From: JAJZQZ01 sp963790415
GTDB lineage: Bacteria; Actinomycetota; Thermoleophilia; RBG-16-64-13
Reading direction: 5' to 3'
NCBI GenBank assembly: GCA_963790415.1
Contig: CAWBOK010000008.1
Span: 1 to 64,000 of the forward strand
Length of the DNA stretch: 64,000 nucleotides
Of the stretch, positions 48,773-58,264 are shown piece after piece (position 1 is the first letter of the stretch; every line of letters starts with the position of its first letter). The position numbers were made by a program, and so were the translations under genes. The notes under the pieces are model-generated. The model ran no database searches. It saw nothing but the letters and a program-made list of their open reading frames with translations, and was not told the origin of the DNA.

Positions 48773-49874
48773 ATGATGCTCCGCAAGAAACACACGCATG
48801 CCGCCCTATCGGCGACTCTGTTGGCGGTCTTCCTCCTGCTGTGGGCGACGGCCTGCGGCACCTCCGCCACGACGACGACCGCACCGGCGCCATCTTCCAC
48901 GGTGGCTTCGGACACCGCGACCACCGCGGGTTCCAGCTCAGCCGCCAAAGTGGGGCCGCCGGAGGTGGCCAAGGTCGACCTGATCATGGATTGGGTGCCC
49001 TGGGTGCTCGATATCCCGATCGACGTGGCGCAGGAGAAGGGTTTCTACACCGACGCCGGCCTGGAAGTGACCCAGACTCTGCCGGCGGGGCCCACCGACG
49101 TGGTCAAGTTCGTCTCCACCGGCAAGAGCCAGTTCGGCCTGTACTATGCCCCGGACATGCTCATGGGTGTGGCCGAGGGCGCGTCGCTCGTGTCCGTCGC
49201 GGCCCTCATGGGCCACGCGCCGGTGGGGCTGGCCGTGGCGCCTGGTGTTGACGTCACGGAGCCAAAGGACTTGGTGGGCAAGACCGTGGCCGTGCCGCTG
49301 ATCCCTTCGGTGCGGGCTTCATACGACACCATGCTCAAGGTTGGAGGCGTCGATCCGGAGTCGGTGACCCTCGTCGATCCCGGATACACCTTGGTTGCTC
49401 CGCTGCTCGCGGGGACCTACCACGCGGTGGCGTTCACTGAGTTCGGTGAGCTTGTGGAAGCGGAAGCAATCGCGGGCGAGAAGTTGACCTATCTCGACTT
49501 CCGCGACTGGGGCACCCCCGACTATGCGTTCATGAATGTGATCACCGCCTCCGACTTCGCTCAGAAGAATCCGAACACCGTGCGCGTGTTCGTGGAGGCG
49601 ACCATGGCCGGTCTCGCCTACGCGGCGGCGAACCCCGAGGAGGCTGCGGACATCTACGTGGCCCGCCATCCGGAGCTGAAGAAGGATCTCCTTTTGGCGC
49701 AGTGGCGCGCGGCCCTGCCCTCGATGGCCACGGCCTACGGTCGACAAACCGGCCGGGTGGCAGGACGTGGAGGCGTGGACGGCCCTGAACACATGGATGG
49801 TGGAGGCGGGTCTGCTGAAGCAGCCCGTCGAACTAGGCGGATCGGTGAGCAACGACTATCTGGCGGCGCCGTGA
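48773..49874 (+). CDS. NMT1/THI5-like substrate-binding lipoprotein (one frameshift)
   Basis: A lipoprotein of the NMT1/THI5 group, whose known ligands include pyrimidine precursors of thiamin and alkylsulfonates. The lipobox ends WATAC with Cys28, then a Thr/Ser-rich linker, then DLIMDWVPWVLDIPIDVAQEK and SQFGLYYAPDML. ATG 48773 has AAGGA five bases upstream; ATG 48767 overlaps the permease end. Near 49735-49750 the frame breaks; shifting it gives DKPAGWQDVEAWTALNTWM and a TGA at 49872. ThiC-type chemistry makes both thiamin pyrimidine and 5-hydroxybenzimidazole, which makes a benzimidazole ligand plausible here. Confidence 0.85.
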
Positions 49875-49894
49875 TGGGAGCGGCGGCTTCGTGC

Positions 49895-49916
49895 GCCCGC
49901 CCGGCGCCGGGCGGGC
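49895..49916. repeat. 22-base perfect palindrome between binding-protein and ATPase genes
   Basis: Eleven-base arms of G and C meet without a loop (49895-49905 with 49906-49916). As RNA it forms a strong hairpin and may reduce ATPase expression relative to the binding protein, a common pattern in ABC operons. Confidence 0.5.
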
Positions 49917-49934
49917 CGGAGAGGGTGCGGCGGC

Positions 49935-50821
49935 GTGGCCCAGGAGGGCCACGCCGCCGCCTCGGTGACGGTCCGCGGTCTGCGGGCGGGTTATGACGGT
50001 CGACAGGGGCACGTGTCCGTGCTCGCCGACCTGGAACTCGCCCTCGCGCCGGGCGAGTGTCTCGTGGTGGTGGGGGAGAGCGGCTGTGGAAAGAGTACGC
50101 TCCTGCACCTGTTGGCCGGACTCATGGCGCCCGAAGCGGGTGAGGTACAGGTCGACGGACGTGCGGTGGCGGCAGCCGACTTCGCCGGAGACGGGCTGCC
50201 CGGGTGCTCATCCGGGCATGCCGCCTACATGTTCCAGCGCGATCTGCTGCTGCCGTGGAAATCGGTGCTGGCGAACACGGTGTTCGCCGCCGAGGTGGCC
50301 CGCGGAGCGCGGACACGGCGGGCGTGGTCGGCGTTCTCGCCCGCGGGGTGTCGGTCGCCCAGAGCGGCTGGAGCTGGAGGAGCGGGCACGGACGATCCTG
50401 GGCGAGTTCGGGCTGTCGGCGAGCCCTCGATGCCCTTCCTCGCGAACTCTCCGGGGGGATGCGGCAGCGGGTGGCGCTGGCCAGAACGCTGGTCTTGGGT
50501 CGTGGCCTCGTCCTGCTAGACGAGCCGTTCGGCAGCCTGGATGCCTTCACCCGCGCGGAATTGCAGGGCTGGCTACTCGACGTGATGGAGGCCCATCCGG
50601 CCACCTGGGTGTTGGTCACGCACGACGTGCGTGAGGCGGTGCTATTGGGTGACCGCGTCGCGGTGCTGGCGGGCCGCCCGGCGCGTATGGAGGGTTGGGT
50701 GCCGGTGCCCCTCGACCGAGCCGCCCGGCGCGGACTCGCGGCGCCCGAGGCCGACGGACACGTCATGACCCCGTTCACGAGGCGTGTGCACGGTCTGCTG
50801 GCGCAGGGGAGGATGTCGTGA
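49935..50821 (+). CDS. ABC transporter ATP-binding protein (frameshifted)
   Basis: The ATPase of the transporter. Walker A GESGCGKST, the Q-loop FQRDLLLPW, signature LSGGMRQRVALART, Walker B LVLLDEPFGSLDAF and the switch LVTHDVREAV are typical of SsuB/ThiZ-type ATPases. Two frame changes lie between 50320 and 50432; the second is one extra C in the run at 50424-50426. GTG 49935 is the start used; an ATG at 49874 overlapping the previous stop (TGATG) is in another frame and would need one more indel. The stop overlaps cobT by four bases (GTGA). Confidence 0.88.
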
Positions 50822-52059
50822 GCGTCACGCCGGGTGTACCTGTGATGTCGGGGTCCGCCGCTCCGGGAGCCGTGCTTTCCGCGACCCGGGAGCGGATCCG
50901 TCCGGTGGACCAGGGGTCAGCGGCCCGTGCGGCCGCCCGGGCCGCCGAACTGGCCATCCCCGCGGGCAGCCTGGGCCGGATGCTCGACTTGGGCGTGCTC
51001 TTGGCGGCCATCCAGGGGACGCTGCGACCCTCGTTCCCGCGGAAGGCCATCGTGACCGCGGCCGGCGATCACGGCGTGACGCGTCGCGGGGTCAGTGCCT
51101 TCCCGGCCGAAGTCACCCCGCAGATGGTGGCCAACTTCGTACGCGGGCAGGCGGCCGTCAGTGCCCTCGCCGGTGTCGCCGGTGCCCGGGTTATGGTCGT
51201 AGACGCCGGCGTGGCCGCCGATCTGCGTGCGCTTCTGGGCGATCGAGTCTCGGCCGACTTCTCAACGGTCTTCGACAACGGCGGCGTGCTCGATCGCAAG
51301 GTCCGGTTCGGCACGGCAGACCTCAGCAGGGGACCGGCCATGAGCCGGGAAGAGGCGGTGCGGTCCCTGGAGGCGGGCATCGAAGTGGCGCTCGGGCTGC
51401 GGGGCGCCGGCATCGATCTGGTAGGCACCGGCGACATGGGCATCGGCAACACGACGCCGTCGAGCGCTCTCGCCTGTGTCTTCACGGGGCGGACCCCGGC
51501 CGACATGACCGGGCGCGGAACCGGCATTGACGACGCGAGTCTCGAGCGCAAGCGCAGGGTCGTAGGGGAAGGCCTCTCCGTCAACTCCCCCGACCCGTCC
51601 GATCCGGTGGGTGTTCTGGCGGCCGTGGGCGGCCTGGAGATCGGGGTCATCGCCGGAGTGATACTCGGCGGGGCTTTGGCTGGGATCCCCATCGTGGTCG
51701 ATGGCTTCATCTCCACCGCGGGCGCGCTGGTGGCGTGTGCGCTTGCCCCTCACACCCGAGGCTACCTGATAGCCGGACATCGCTCGCTGGAGCCGGGGCA
51801 TCGACTTATGCTCGACCATCTGGGTCTCACTCCACTGCTCGATCTCGACTTGCGTCTGGGAGAGGGAACGGGAGCGGCACTGGCCATGCCGTTGATAGAC
51901 GGAGCTGCCGCCTTACTGAGAGAGATGGCCACCTTCGCCGAAGCCGGCGTGGCGGGGGCGAACCCTGGAGTCACGGCGACGCGCCCCGTCGTGGCCGCGA
52001 CGCGCCACATGGCGGCGGCCGGCGCCGTCCAGGCGCACCAGAGAGCGGAGGCGCGATGA
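50818..52059 (+). CDS. cobT: Nicotinate-nucleotide--dimethylbenzimidazole phosphoribosyltransferase
   Basis: CobT makes alpha-ribazole phosphate from nicotinate mononucleotide and a benzimidazole, activating the lower ligand of cobalamin. The 413-aa protein has the ligand-site segments AAGDHGVTRRGVSAFP, GIDLVGTGDMGIGNTTPSSA, and GYLIAGHRSLEPGH, and the catalytic Glu in RLGEGTGAALAMPLI near residue 350. The GTG at 50818 follows GGGGAGGA and overlaps the ATPase stop by four bases. In known bza operons cobT sits between bzaAB and bzaC, the same side of bzaC as here. Confidence 0.95.
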   Translation: MSVTPGVPVMSGSAAPGAVLSATRERIRPVDQGSAARAAARAAELAIPAGSLGRMLDLGVLLAAIQGTLRPSFPRKAIVTAAGDHGVTRRGVSAFPAEVTPQMVANFVRGQAAVSALAGVAGARVMVVDAGVAADLRALLGDRVSADFSTVFDNGGVLDRKVRFGTADLSRGPAMSREEAVRSLEAGIEVALGLRGAGIDLVGTGDMGIGNTTPSSALACVFTGRTPADMTGRGTGIDDASLERKRRVVGEGLSVNSPDPSDPVGVLAAVGGLEIGVIAGVILGGALAGIPIVVDGFISTAGALVACALAPHTRGYLIAGHRSLEPGHRLMLDHLGLTPLLDLDLRLGEGTGAALAMPLIDGAAALLREMATFAEAGVAGANPGVTATRPVVAATRHMAAAGAVQAHQRAEAR

Positions 52060-53733
52060 GCATCTGGTCGGAACAGGTCATGGTTCGCGGGCCGCAGGAT
52101 CTGGAGGACGTGGCCACGGCCGGTTGGCTCTCGGGTGCCCTCTTCGCGGCCTTGGATCTGGACCTCTTCGAGACCATCGGCCTCGCGGACGTCTCCCTGG
52201 ACATCGTGGCGGAGCGGACGAGTGCCGACCTCGACGCCCTCCGCAGGCTGGTGGAGACGCTGGCGGCGCTCGGCCTGCTCTCCCTCCACGAGGATCGGGT
52301 GGCCTGCAGCACCGTGGCACGGCGACACCTGCTCGCGCAGAGCGAGGGGTATCTGGGCCATTCACTCCGCTACCGGCAACGACTGGCCGCACACTGGCCT
52401 CGCTTGGCGGAAGCCGTGCGCCGGGGCGGCTCGCCTCTCGCGGCCGCAGCTGACGACGACGCCGACCCTCCCCACGATGCCGCTGCCGAAGCGCAGGCCG
52501 TTGACACCGACGATACCGACGACGACTATCAGGCCCGAGTACGTGCCTACCTCCTCGCCATGGACGACGTGGCCCGGTACAAAGCCCGTCTCATCGCCGA
52601 CCGGGTACGACTGGATCGACTGCCGAATCCCCGCTCCGGTGGGGAGCGCTTCGTGCTCGACGTGGCGGGTGGCGCCGGCGCCGTGGCCGCAGAGTTCGTA
52701 CGGCGATATCCCGACGTGGATGCGGTGGTCGTCGACATGCCGGAAGTGGTGGAGGAGGCCCGCGAGGTGTGGGCCGAGCGCGGCGATGACCCTTCGGGCG
52801 CGGCAGGTTCTCGCTTGACCTTCACGGGCTTGGATATCTTGAGCGAACCCCTGCCCGCTCCCCCCGAGGGTGCCGCGGGGTGGGACGTGATCATCCTGTC
52901 GAACATCGTGCACGCGTTCGGTGAGTCGGAGTCATCTGCGCTTCTCGGGGTGGCCGCAGCCGCGCTCTCCGACGACGGTCTCCTGCTCGTTCACGACTTC
53001 TGGACCGACGGGCCGGGCCGCGGCCCGGCCAAGAGTGCCCTGTTCGACCTGCATATGTTGATCAACACGTATCAGGGGCGCACGTACCCCTGGGCGTGGG
53101 CCCGAGAACGTTTGGCCGCGGCCGGGCTCTCGGTTCTGGCTCCCGTCCTGCTGGGAGAAGGGCTGCACGCCGAAGACACCGCGCTGGTGGTAGGCGGCCG
53201 CTCGCCCGCGGCTTTGGCCGCCTTCGACGCCGGCCCCCTCGATCGGGTGCGCGCGACGGCACTGGATCTGGGGTTCGTCCGCACCACCCCGGTCGAGCCA
53301 TCGCAGGTCTTGACGGCGGCCTGGGTGCGCGAGAAATGCCGCTTTGGCTGCGCCGGGTACGACGCGGGCGCGCAGTGCCCTCCCCGTTCGCCGGCGCCGG
53401 ACGATACGCGGAAGCTGCTCGCCGGATACGGCCGCGCGCTGCTGGTTCAGGGAGAACCGCCTACGGCCGACTTCCACGAACGGATGCTCGTCCTTGGAGC
53501 GGGCGGCCTTTCTCGCCGGTTTCCCGCAGGCGCTCGTGTTCGTGGCGGGTCCCTGCCGGCTCTGTCCGGCATGCGAGCCCGACGCCTGCCGGCGGCCCGC
53601 GGACGCGCGACCGTCCATGGAGGCGGCCGGCATGGACGTGTACGGCACCGCGGAAGCGGCCGGATGGCCTCTGGAGCCGGTGCCCGACCGGGAGTCGCCG
53701 GTGACGTACCTCGGCCTCCTACTGGTGGACTGA
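52056..53733 (+). CDS. BzaC-like methyltransferase fused to DUF2284 (one frameshift)
   Basis: A fusion of about 559 residues. Residues 1-390 form an O-methyltransferase: an N-terminal winged-helix dimer domain (SGALFAALDLDLFETIG), then the SAM site VLDVAGGAGAVAAEFVRRYP near 198-217 and VIILSNIVHAFG near 278. This matches BzaC, which O-methylates 5-hydroxybenzimidazole. The last 150 residues are DUF2284-like, with CRFGCAGYDAGAQCPP and CRLCPACEPDAC, likely metal or Fe-S sites. An Asp/Ala-rich insert lies near residues 135-155. One extra G near 53496 shifts the frame. ATG 52056 overlaps cobT (ATGA). Confidence 0.75.
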
Positions 53734-55161
53734 TGGGTATGCGCATACTCTTGATACAGGCTCCGTCGGTGGAGGGACCGCGCGTCGGAGATCGTCGCGC
53801 CGCTCGGTCTGGGGGTGGTGGCCGCCGCCGCGCGCGGCGGCGGCCACGACGTGGAGCTGCTCGATCTCAACCTGGAGACCGACCCGTTCCCTGTGCTCGC
53901 CGCCACCTTGGCCCGCGTCGACCCTCGGCTTGTCGGCGTCGGCCTGCGGAACATCGATCCTCTGGCCAATCGGCGGCATTCGTTCCTGCCGCAATTCGCG
54001 GCGGTCCTCGAGGTGGTGCACAGCGCTCTCCCCGACGCACCCGTCGTGGTGGGAGGTGCCGGCTTCTCGATGTTCCCCCTCGAGATCATGCGCCGCTATC
54101 CTCGTCTGGATGCGGGCGTGCTGCTCGAAGGGGAGGAGACGTTCCCGGATCTCGTGTCGCGTGGGCGACAGGGTCCCGGTAGCGCCGGGTCGAACGGGGC
54201 GTCTGCGGCCGGCGGCCGCCTGGCCCCCGCCGCGGGCACGCCCGGCACCATCGTCCGCACGGGCCCCGCGGCGGGTGATCTGGTGGCCGGGTCGCCGCGA
54301 CCCCGGCTCGCGCCGGCGGAACTCGACAAGGTGCGTCCCTGGCTGCCGGAGATGGCGGCCACCTATCAGCACACCAGCAGCTACGCGCCCGCGGCCGGGG
54401 TCGAGACCAAGCGGGGTTGCCCGCTCGGCTGCTCGTATTGCGTCTATCCGGCGCTGCAGGGGCGACAGGTCCGTTTCCGCAGTCCGGCGACCATCGTGGC
54501 CGAGGTGGAGTTGCTGCACCGGGAGGCCGGCGTCGAGTGGGTCCACTTCACCGACCCGGTTCTGAACGATCCTCCCGACCATTTTCGAGAGGTGTGCAGG
54601 CGGTTGATCGAGGCGGGAGTCCCGGTGCGCTGGACCGGCTTCTTCCGCGAGAACGCCCTCGGTCGCGAGGACGCCGCGCTGGCGGTGGGAGCCGGCTGCG
54701 CCGCCTTCCAGTTCTCCGGCGACGGCACCTGTGACGCCACCCTGGCCGGTCTGCGCAAAGGCCTCACCCGCGACGACATCCTGCGGTCCGCCGGCTACGT
54801 GGCGGCCACCGAAGCGCTCGCCGTCTATCACTTCATGGTGAACGTTCCCGGCACCGACGCGGCTGTCGCCCGGGGGGCACACGAACTCGTCGACCGGCTT
54901 CACGACCTGCACGAGCCGCGGGGCAACCTGGGCGCCGTGGTCTTCAACAACCTGCGCGTCTACCCCCGGACTCCGCTGGCCCGGCAACTCCTGGACGAAG
55001 GCGCCCTCCGACCGGAAGACGACCTGCTGTATCCCACCTATTACGACCCAGAGCCGTTCAACCGACTGCGCTACGAACTCGATGAGCACCATCAGCTCCG
55101 TTCCTGCGCACGACGCGCCCAAACCGCCGCGCCCGCGGCTCACAGAGAGGTCGAACCTTGA
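53733..55161 (+). CDS. BzaD-like B12-binding radical SAM protein (one frameshift)
   Basis: A roughly 475-aa radical SAM enzyme with an N-terminal cobalamin-binding-like domain (RILLIQAPSVEGP, then VVAAAARGGGHDVELLDLN, VVVGGAGFSMFP) and the cluster motif C-P-L-G-C-S-Y-C near residue 230. BzaD and BzaE methylate the benzimidazole ring carbons in the anaerobic pathway; position after the BzaC-like gene points to BzaD. A Gly/Ala-rich insert (about 54166-54290) separates the domains. One base must be lost or gained near 53780. ATG 53733 overlaps the previous stop (TGATG). Confidence 0.72.
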
Positions 55162-56765
55162 CGCCTTCGCACGCGCGACCCACCACGGAACACACGCGGA
55201 CCCCAGCGGGTGGACTCCGCATCACGTTGATCGAGCATCCCCGGCAGCCGAGCTGGGTGCACATGAACGACATCGCCAACACGCCGCTCTCGAGCAGCCT
55301 GATGACCGGCTACACGGCCGGTTCGCTGGAAGCGGCGGGTCACGTGGTGGCGATCGTGGAAGGAAACCTGGCCGGGATGACCATCGCGCAGGTGGTCGCG
55401 GCCGCGGCCTCGACGAGGCCCCAGCTGGTCGGGCTGCACCTCGTGTACGACTGGTCCGACGGTGGGCAGATCGCCGTCCTGCTGCGCGACCTGCAGGAGG
55501 CCTGCGGTCCCACACCCGTCTTCCTGTACGGTTTCTATCCCACCTTTGCCTGGCCGGAGCTCCTCGAGCGCCACTCCGAGGTGACGGCCGTCATCATCGG
55601 CGAATCGGAGCTGACGGTAGTGGAGGTGGCGGCCGCGGCGGCCGCTGGAGCGCCGGGAACGTCGCCCGGCCTGGCCGGGATACCCGGGTTGGCGATCCGC
55701 GGAACGGACGGTGCTCCCCGGCTCACCGCTTCCCGACCTCCCATCGAGGACCTCGACTCCCTGCCCTATCCGCGACGCACGCCCGAGTTGATGCGCATGC
55801 GCGAGGTCAATATCTCCGGCAGTCGGGGTTGCTACGGGTCGTGCACGTTCTGCACCATCAACCCCTTCTACGGGGGCCGTTCGCTCTGGCGGCCGCGTTC
55901 CCCCGAGAGCGTGATCGCCGAGATGGCGGCCGTGCTGGAGGAGCATCCGGACACGAGCCGTTTCTACTTCGTCGACCCCAACTTCTTCGGCCCTGCCGGT
56001 CGAGGGCGCGTGCGGGCGCTCACCCTGGCTCGGATGATCCGGGAGCGTTTCCACATCCGCTTCGGCCTCGAGGGCAGAGTGAACGACATCGACGAAGAAC
56101 TGGTCGAGAACTTGGTGGCCGCCGGGTTCGACGAACTCCTTATCGGCCTGGAGAGCGGCTCCGACGCCACCCTGCGCCGCCTGAACAAGCACACGACCGT
56201 GGAGCAGAACCGCCGGGCGCTTCGCATCCTGCGCGCCCATGGCGTGGAGCCCAACGTCGGCTTCATCATGTTCGAGCCCGACAGCTCGCTGGACGACCTG
56301 CGGGTGAACCTTACCTTCCTCCACGAGGAACGGTTGTTGGACCGCCTGGCGGTGACGGCCAACGTCCTCTACCATCAGCAGATCCTTCTGCGGCCCACTC
56401 CCGCCTACCGGGCGGCGCTGGCCGCGGGACGGCTCGACGTCTCGCCGCACAACCCCTACGAAGGCACCATGCCCTATCTCCACCCCGAGGTGGCTTTCCT
56501 GGCGGAGACCATGGCCGAGGTGTGCCGCCACGTGTTCTCAGGGCTACCGTTGGAAGTCTGGGTGGGCGACAGCTCCGGGGGTGCCGGCGGCGACCATACC
56601 GGGGCGGTCGATCGGCTGGCGGGATTGAACCGTTCCCTGGTGGGCCTGTTCGAGCGCCTTCTGGATGGACTCGCCGCCGGGAGACTCAGGCCATCAGCCG
56701 AGTTGGCGGCGGAGGTGGTGGGCGAGGCACGGGCCTGGATCGAGACTATCCGCCGCGCCGCGTAG
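55158..56765 (+). CDS. BzaE-like B12-binding radical SAM protein
   Basis: A 535-aa intact radical SAM protein. An N-terminal B12-binding-like domain (about residues 20-170: LHLVYDWSDGGQIAVLL, PVFLYGFYPTFAWPELL) precedes the cluster motif C-Y-G-S-C-T-F-C near residue 225, the FVDPNFFG strand, and GLESGSDATLRRLNKHT. This is the class B methylase layout of BzaE, which completes dimethylbenzimidazole. The TTG at 55158 overlaps the previous stop by four bases (TTGA), with GAGAGG upstream. It is the last gene of the coupled run. Confidence 0.75.
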   Translation: MTPSHARPTTEHTRTPAGGLRITLIEHPRQPSWVHMNDIANTPLSSSLMTGYTAGSLEAAGHVVAIVEGNLAGMTIAQVVAAAASTRPQLVGLHLVYDWSDGGQIAVLLRDLQEACGPTPVFLYGFYPTFAWPELLERHSEVTAVIIGESELTVVEVAAAAAAGAPGTSPGLAGIPGLAIRGTDGAPRLTASRPPIEDLDSLPYPRRTPELMRMREVNISGSRGCYGSCTFCTINPFYGGRSLWRPRSPESVIAEMAAVLEEHPDTSRFYFVDPNFFGPAGRGRVRALTLARMIRERFHIRFGLEGRVNDIDEELVENLVAAGFDELLIGLESGSDATLRRLNKHTTVEQNRRALRILRAHGVEPNVGFIMFEPDSSLDDLRVNLTFLHEERLLDRLAVTANVLYHQQILLRPTPAYRAALAAGRLDVSPHNPYEGTMPYLHPEVAFLAETMAEVCRHVFSGLPLEVWVGDSSGGAGGDHTGAVDRLAGLNRSLVGLFERLLDGLAAGRLRPSAELAAEVVGEARAWIETIRRAA

Positions 56766-56809
56766 CCGACCAGCGTCGGCAACCGCCTTCTCCGCGTGGA
56801 ATACTATGG

Positions 56810-56968
56810 AGGCTGTTGAGAATCGAAGCCTTGGCCACCAGAACGCACTGGCCGGCGCGATACGGCGTCCTCGGTCGCGCACGTAGCGCTGCTACGAGCT
56901 ACTCTTTCGTCCTTGTCTCACGCTTACCCATCGCGCCCTGGAGGCGAAGCGTCACTTTTCAACAGCCT
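56810..56968. repeat. MITE-like element with terminal inverted repeats
   Basis: AGGCTGTTGAGAA at 56810-56822 is repeated inverted as TTTTCAACAGCCT at 56956-56968, 12 of 13 matching. The 159-base unit has no coding capacity and lies in the spacer between the bza-like operon and an MFS gene. GGCTGTTGA ends are of the kind seen on some insertion sequences, so a non-autonomous element is likely. Confidence 0.5.
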
Positions 56969-57001
56969 ACTGGGGAGGCGACGCGGTGGGGAGGGGGGAT
57001 C

Positions 57002-58198
57002 ATGCGATCGATGAAACGGAACGTGGCGCTGCTTGCGACGAGCCAGGCGCTTCTGATGTCCGGCCAAGTCGTGCTGCTGGCTACGGCCGGCCTCGTCGGG
57101 GCGGTCTTGGCGCCTGTCCCGTCTCTGACCACGCTGCCGTCAGCTCTGTCGTTCGTCGCGGGCACGGCGATCACGATCCCGGCGTCGCTTTTCATGCGCC
57201 GGATGGGTCGGCGTGTCGGGTTCGTCACGGGGGCCCTCATCGGCGTGGTTGCTGGGTTGGTCGCCGCCGTGGCCATCGTGCAGGGCAGCTTCGCTCTGTT
57301 CTGTCTAGGGACGTTTCTTGCCGGCTTGTATGGCGGGTTCGGCAGTTACTATCGCTTCGCCGCCGCCGATGCCGCCGACGATGCGTTCCGCAGTCGTGCC
57401 ATCTCCTACGTCATGGCCGGTGGCGTGGTCGCGGCTTTCGCCGGTTCGAACCTGGCCACCTGGTCTCGGGAGATGCTTCCCGATGCCGTCTTCGCAGGGA
57501 GTTTCCTGGCCTTCGCGGGCCTCGCGGTGGCGTCGGCGCTGGTTCTCGCGTTCGTCGATCTGCCGCGGCCGGAGACGGTCAAACGGGGGGAGACGGGTCG
57601 GCCCCTGACGTCTATCGCCCGACAGCCCGACTACGGCGTAGCCGTGCTCGTGGGCATGTTGGCCTACGGCGTCATGGTGTTCCTCATGACGGCCACTCCT
57701 CTCGCCATGAAGGCGCACCTGTTCGCCTTTGGCAGCGTTGCCTTCGTCATCCAATGGCACGTGCTGGGGATGTTCGCGCCGTCCTTTGGTACCGGCACGC
57801 TGATAGGACGCATGGGCACCCTGCCTGTGATGGGTGTGGGCGGCCTGTTGATGGTGGGGACGATCATGTGCAATCTCATGGGCGTCGGTTTGTGGTACTT
57901 CTGGGCCGCGCTTCTGATGCTGGGAGTGGGCTGGAACTTCCTGTATGTCGGCGCCACCACACTCCTCACGGGTACCTACCGGCCCGAGGAGAAGGCAAAG
58001 GCTCAGGGGCTGAACGAACTCGTGGTCTTTGCCGGTGTCGCCTGTGCGTCGTTGTCGGCTGGCGCCTTGGTCCGGGCGGTCGGCTGGCGACAGGTGAACC
58101 TGGCCGCGGTGCCCTTCATTCTGGCGGCGCTTGCGGCCGTCGCTTGGCTGTGGCTCCGGGACCGCCGGTCGGTCCTCGCCGTGGCGCCGCCGGCCTGA
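57002..58198 (+). CDS. MFS transporter
   Basis: A 398-aa protein with about twelve helices. GFVTGALIGVVAGLVAAVAI, GGFGSYYRFAAADAADDAFR and TGTYRPEEKAKAQGLNEL are typical of an MFS group often annotated as multidrug or uncharacterised permeases. ATG 57002 follows GGAGGGGGGAT. It lies after the MITE-like repeat, 236 bases beyond the bza-like operon, so a shared role in benzimidazole or cobamide transport is possible but not shown. Confidence 0.8.
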   Translation: MRSMKRNVALLATSQALLMSGQVVLLATAGLVGAVLAPVPSLTTLPSALSFVAGTAITIPASLFMRRMGRRVGFVTGALIGVVAGLVAAVAIVQGSFALFCLGTFLAGLYGGFGSYYRFAAADAADDAFRSRAISYVMAGGVVAAFAGSNLATWSREMLPDAVFAGSFLAFAGLAVASALVLAFVDLPRPETVKRGETGRPLTSIARQPDYGVAVLVGMLAYGVMVFLMTATPLAMKAHLFAFGSVAFVIQWHVLGMFAPSFGTGTLIGRMGTLPVMGVGGLLMVGTIMCNLMGVGLWYFWAALLMLGVGWNFLYVGATTLLTGTYRPEEKAKAQGLNELVVFAGVACASLSAGALVRAVGWRQVNLAAVPFILAALAAVAWLWLRDRRSVLAVAPPA

Positions 58199-58264
58199 CT
58201 TCCTCGCCCCCAGTCATCATCCCTTTCGTCGGCCCGTTGTCAGCCCGGCAGCGCCGACTGCTGC

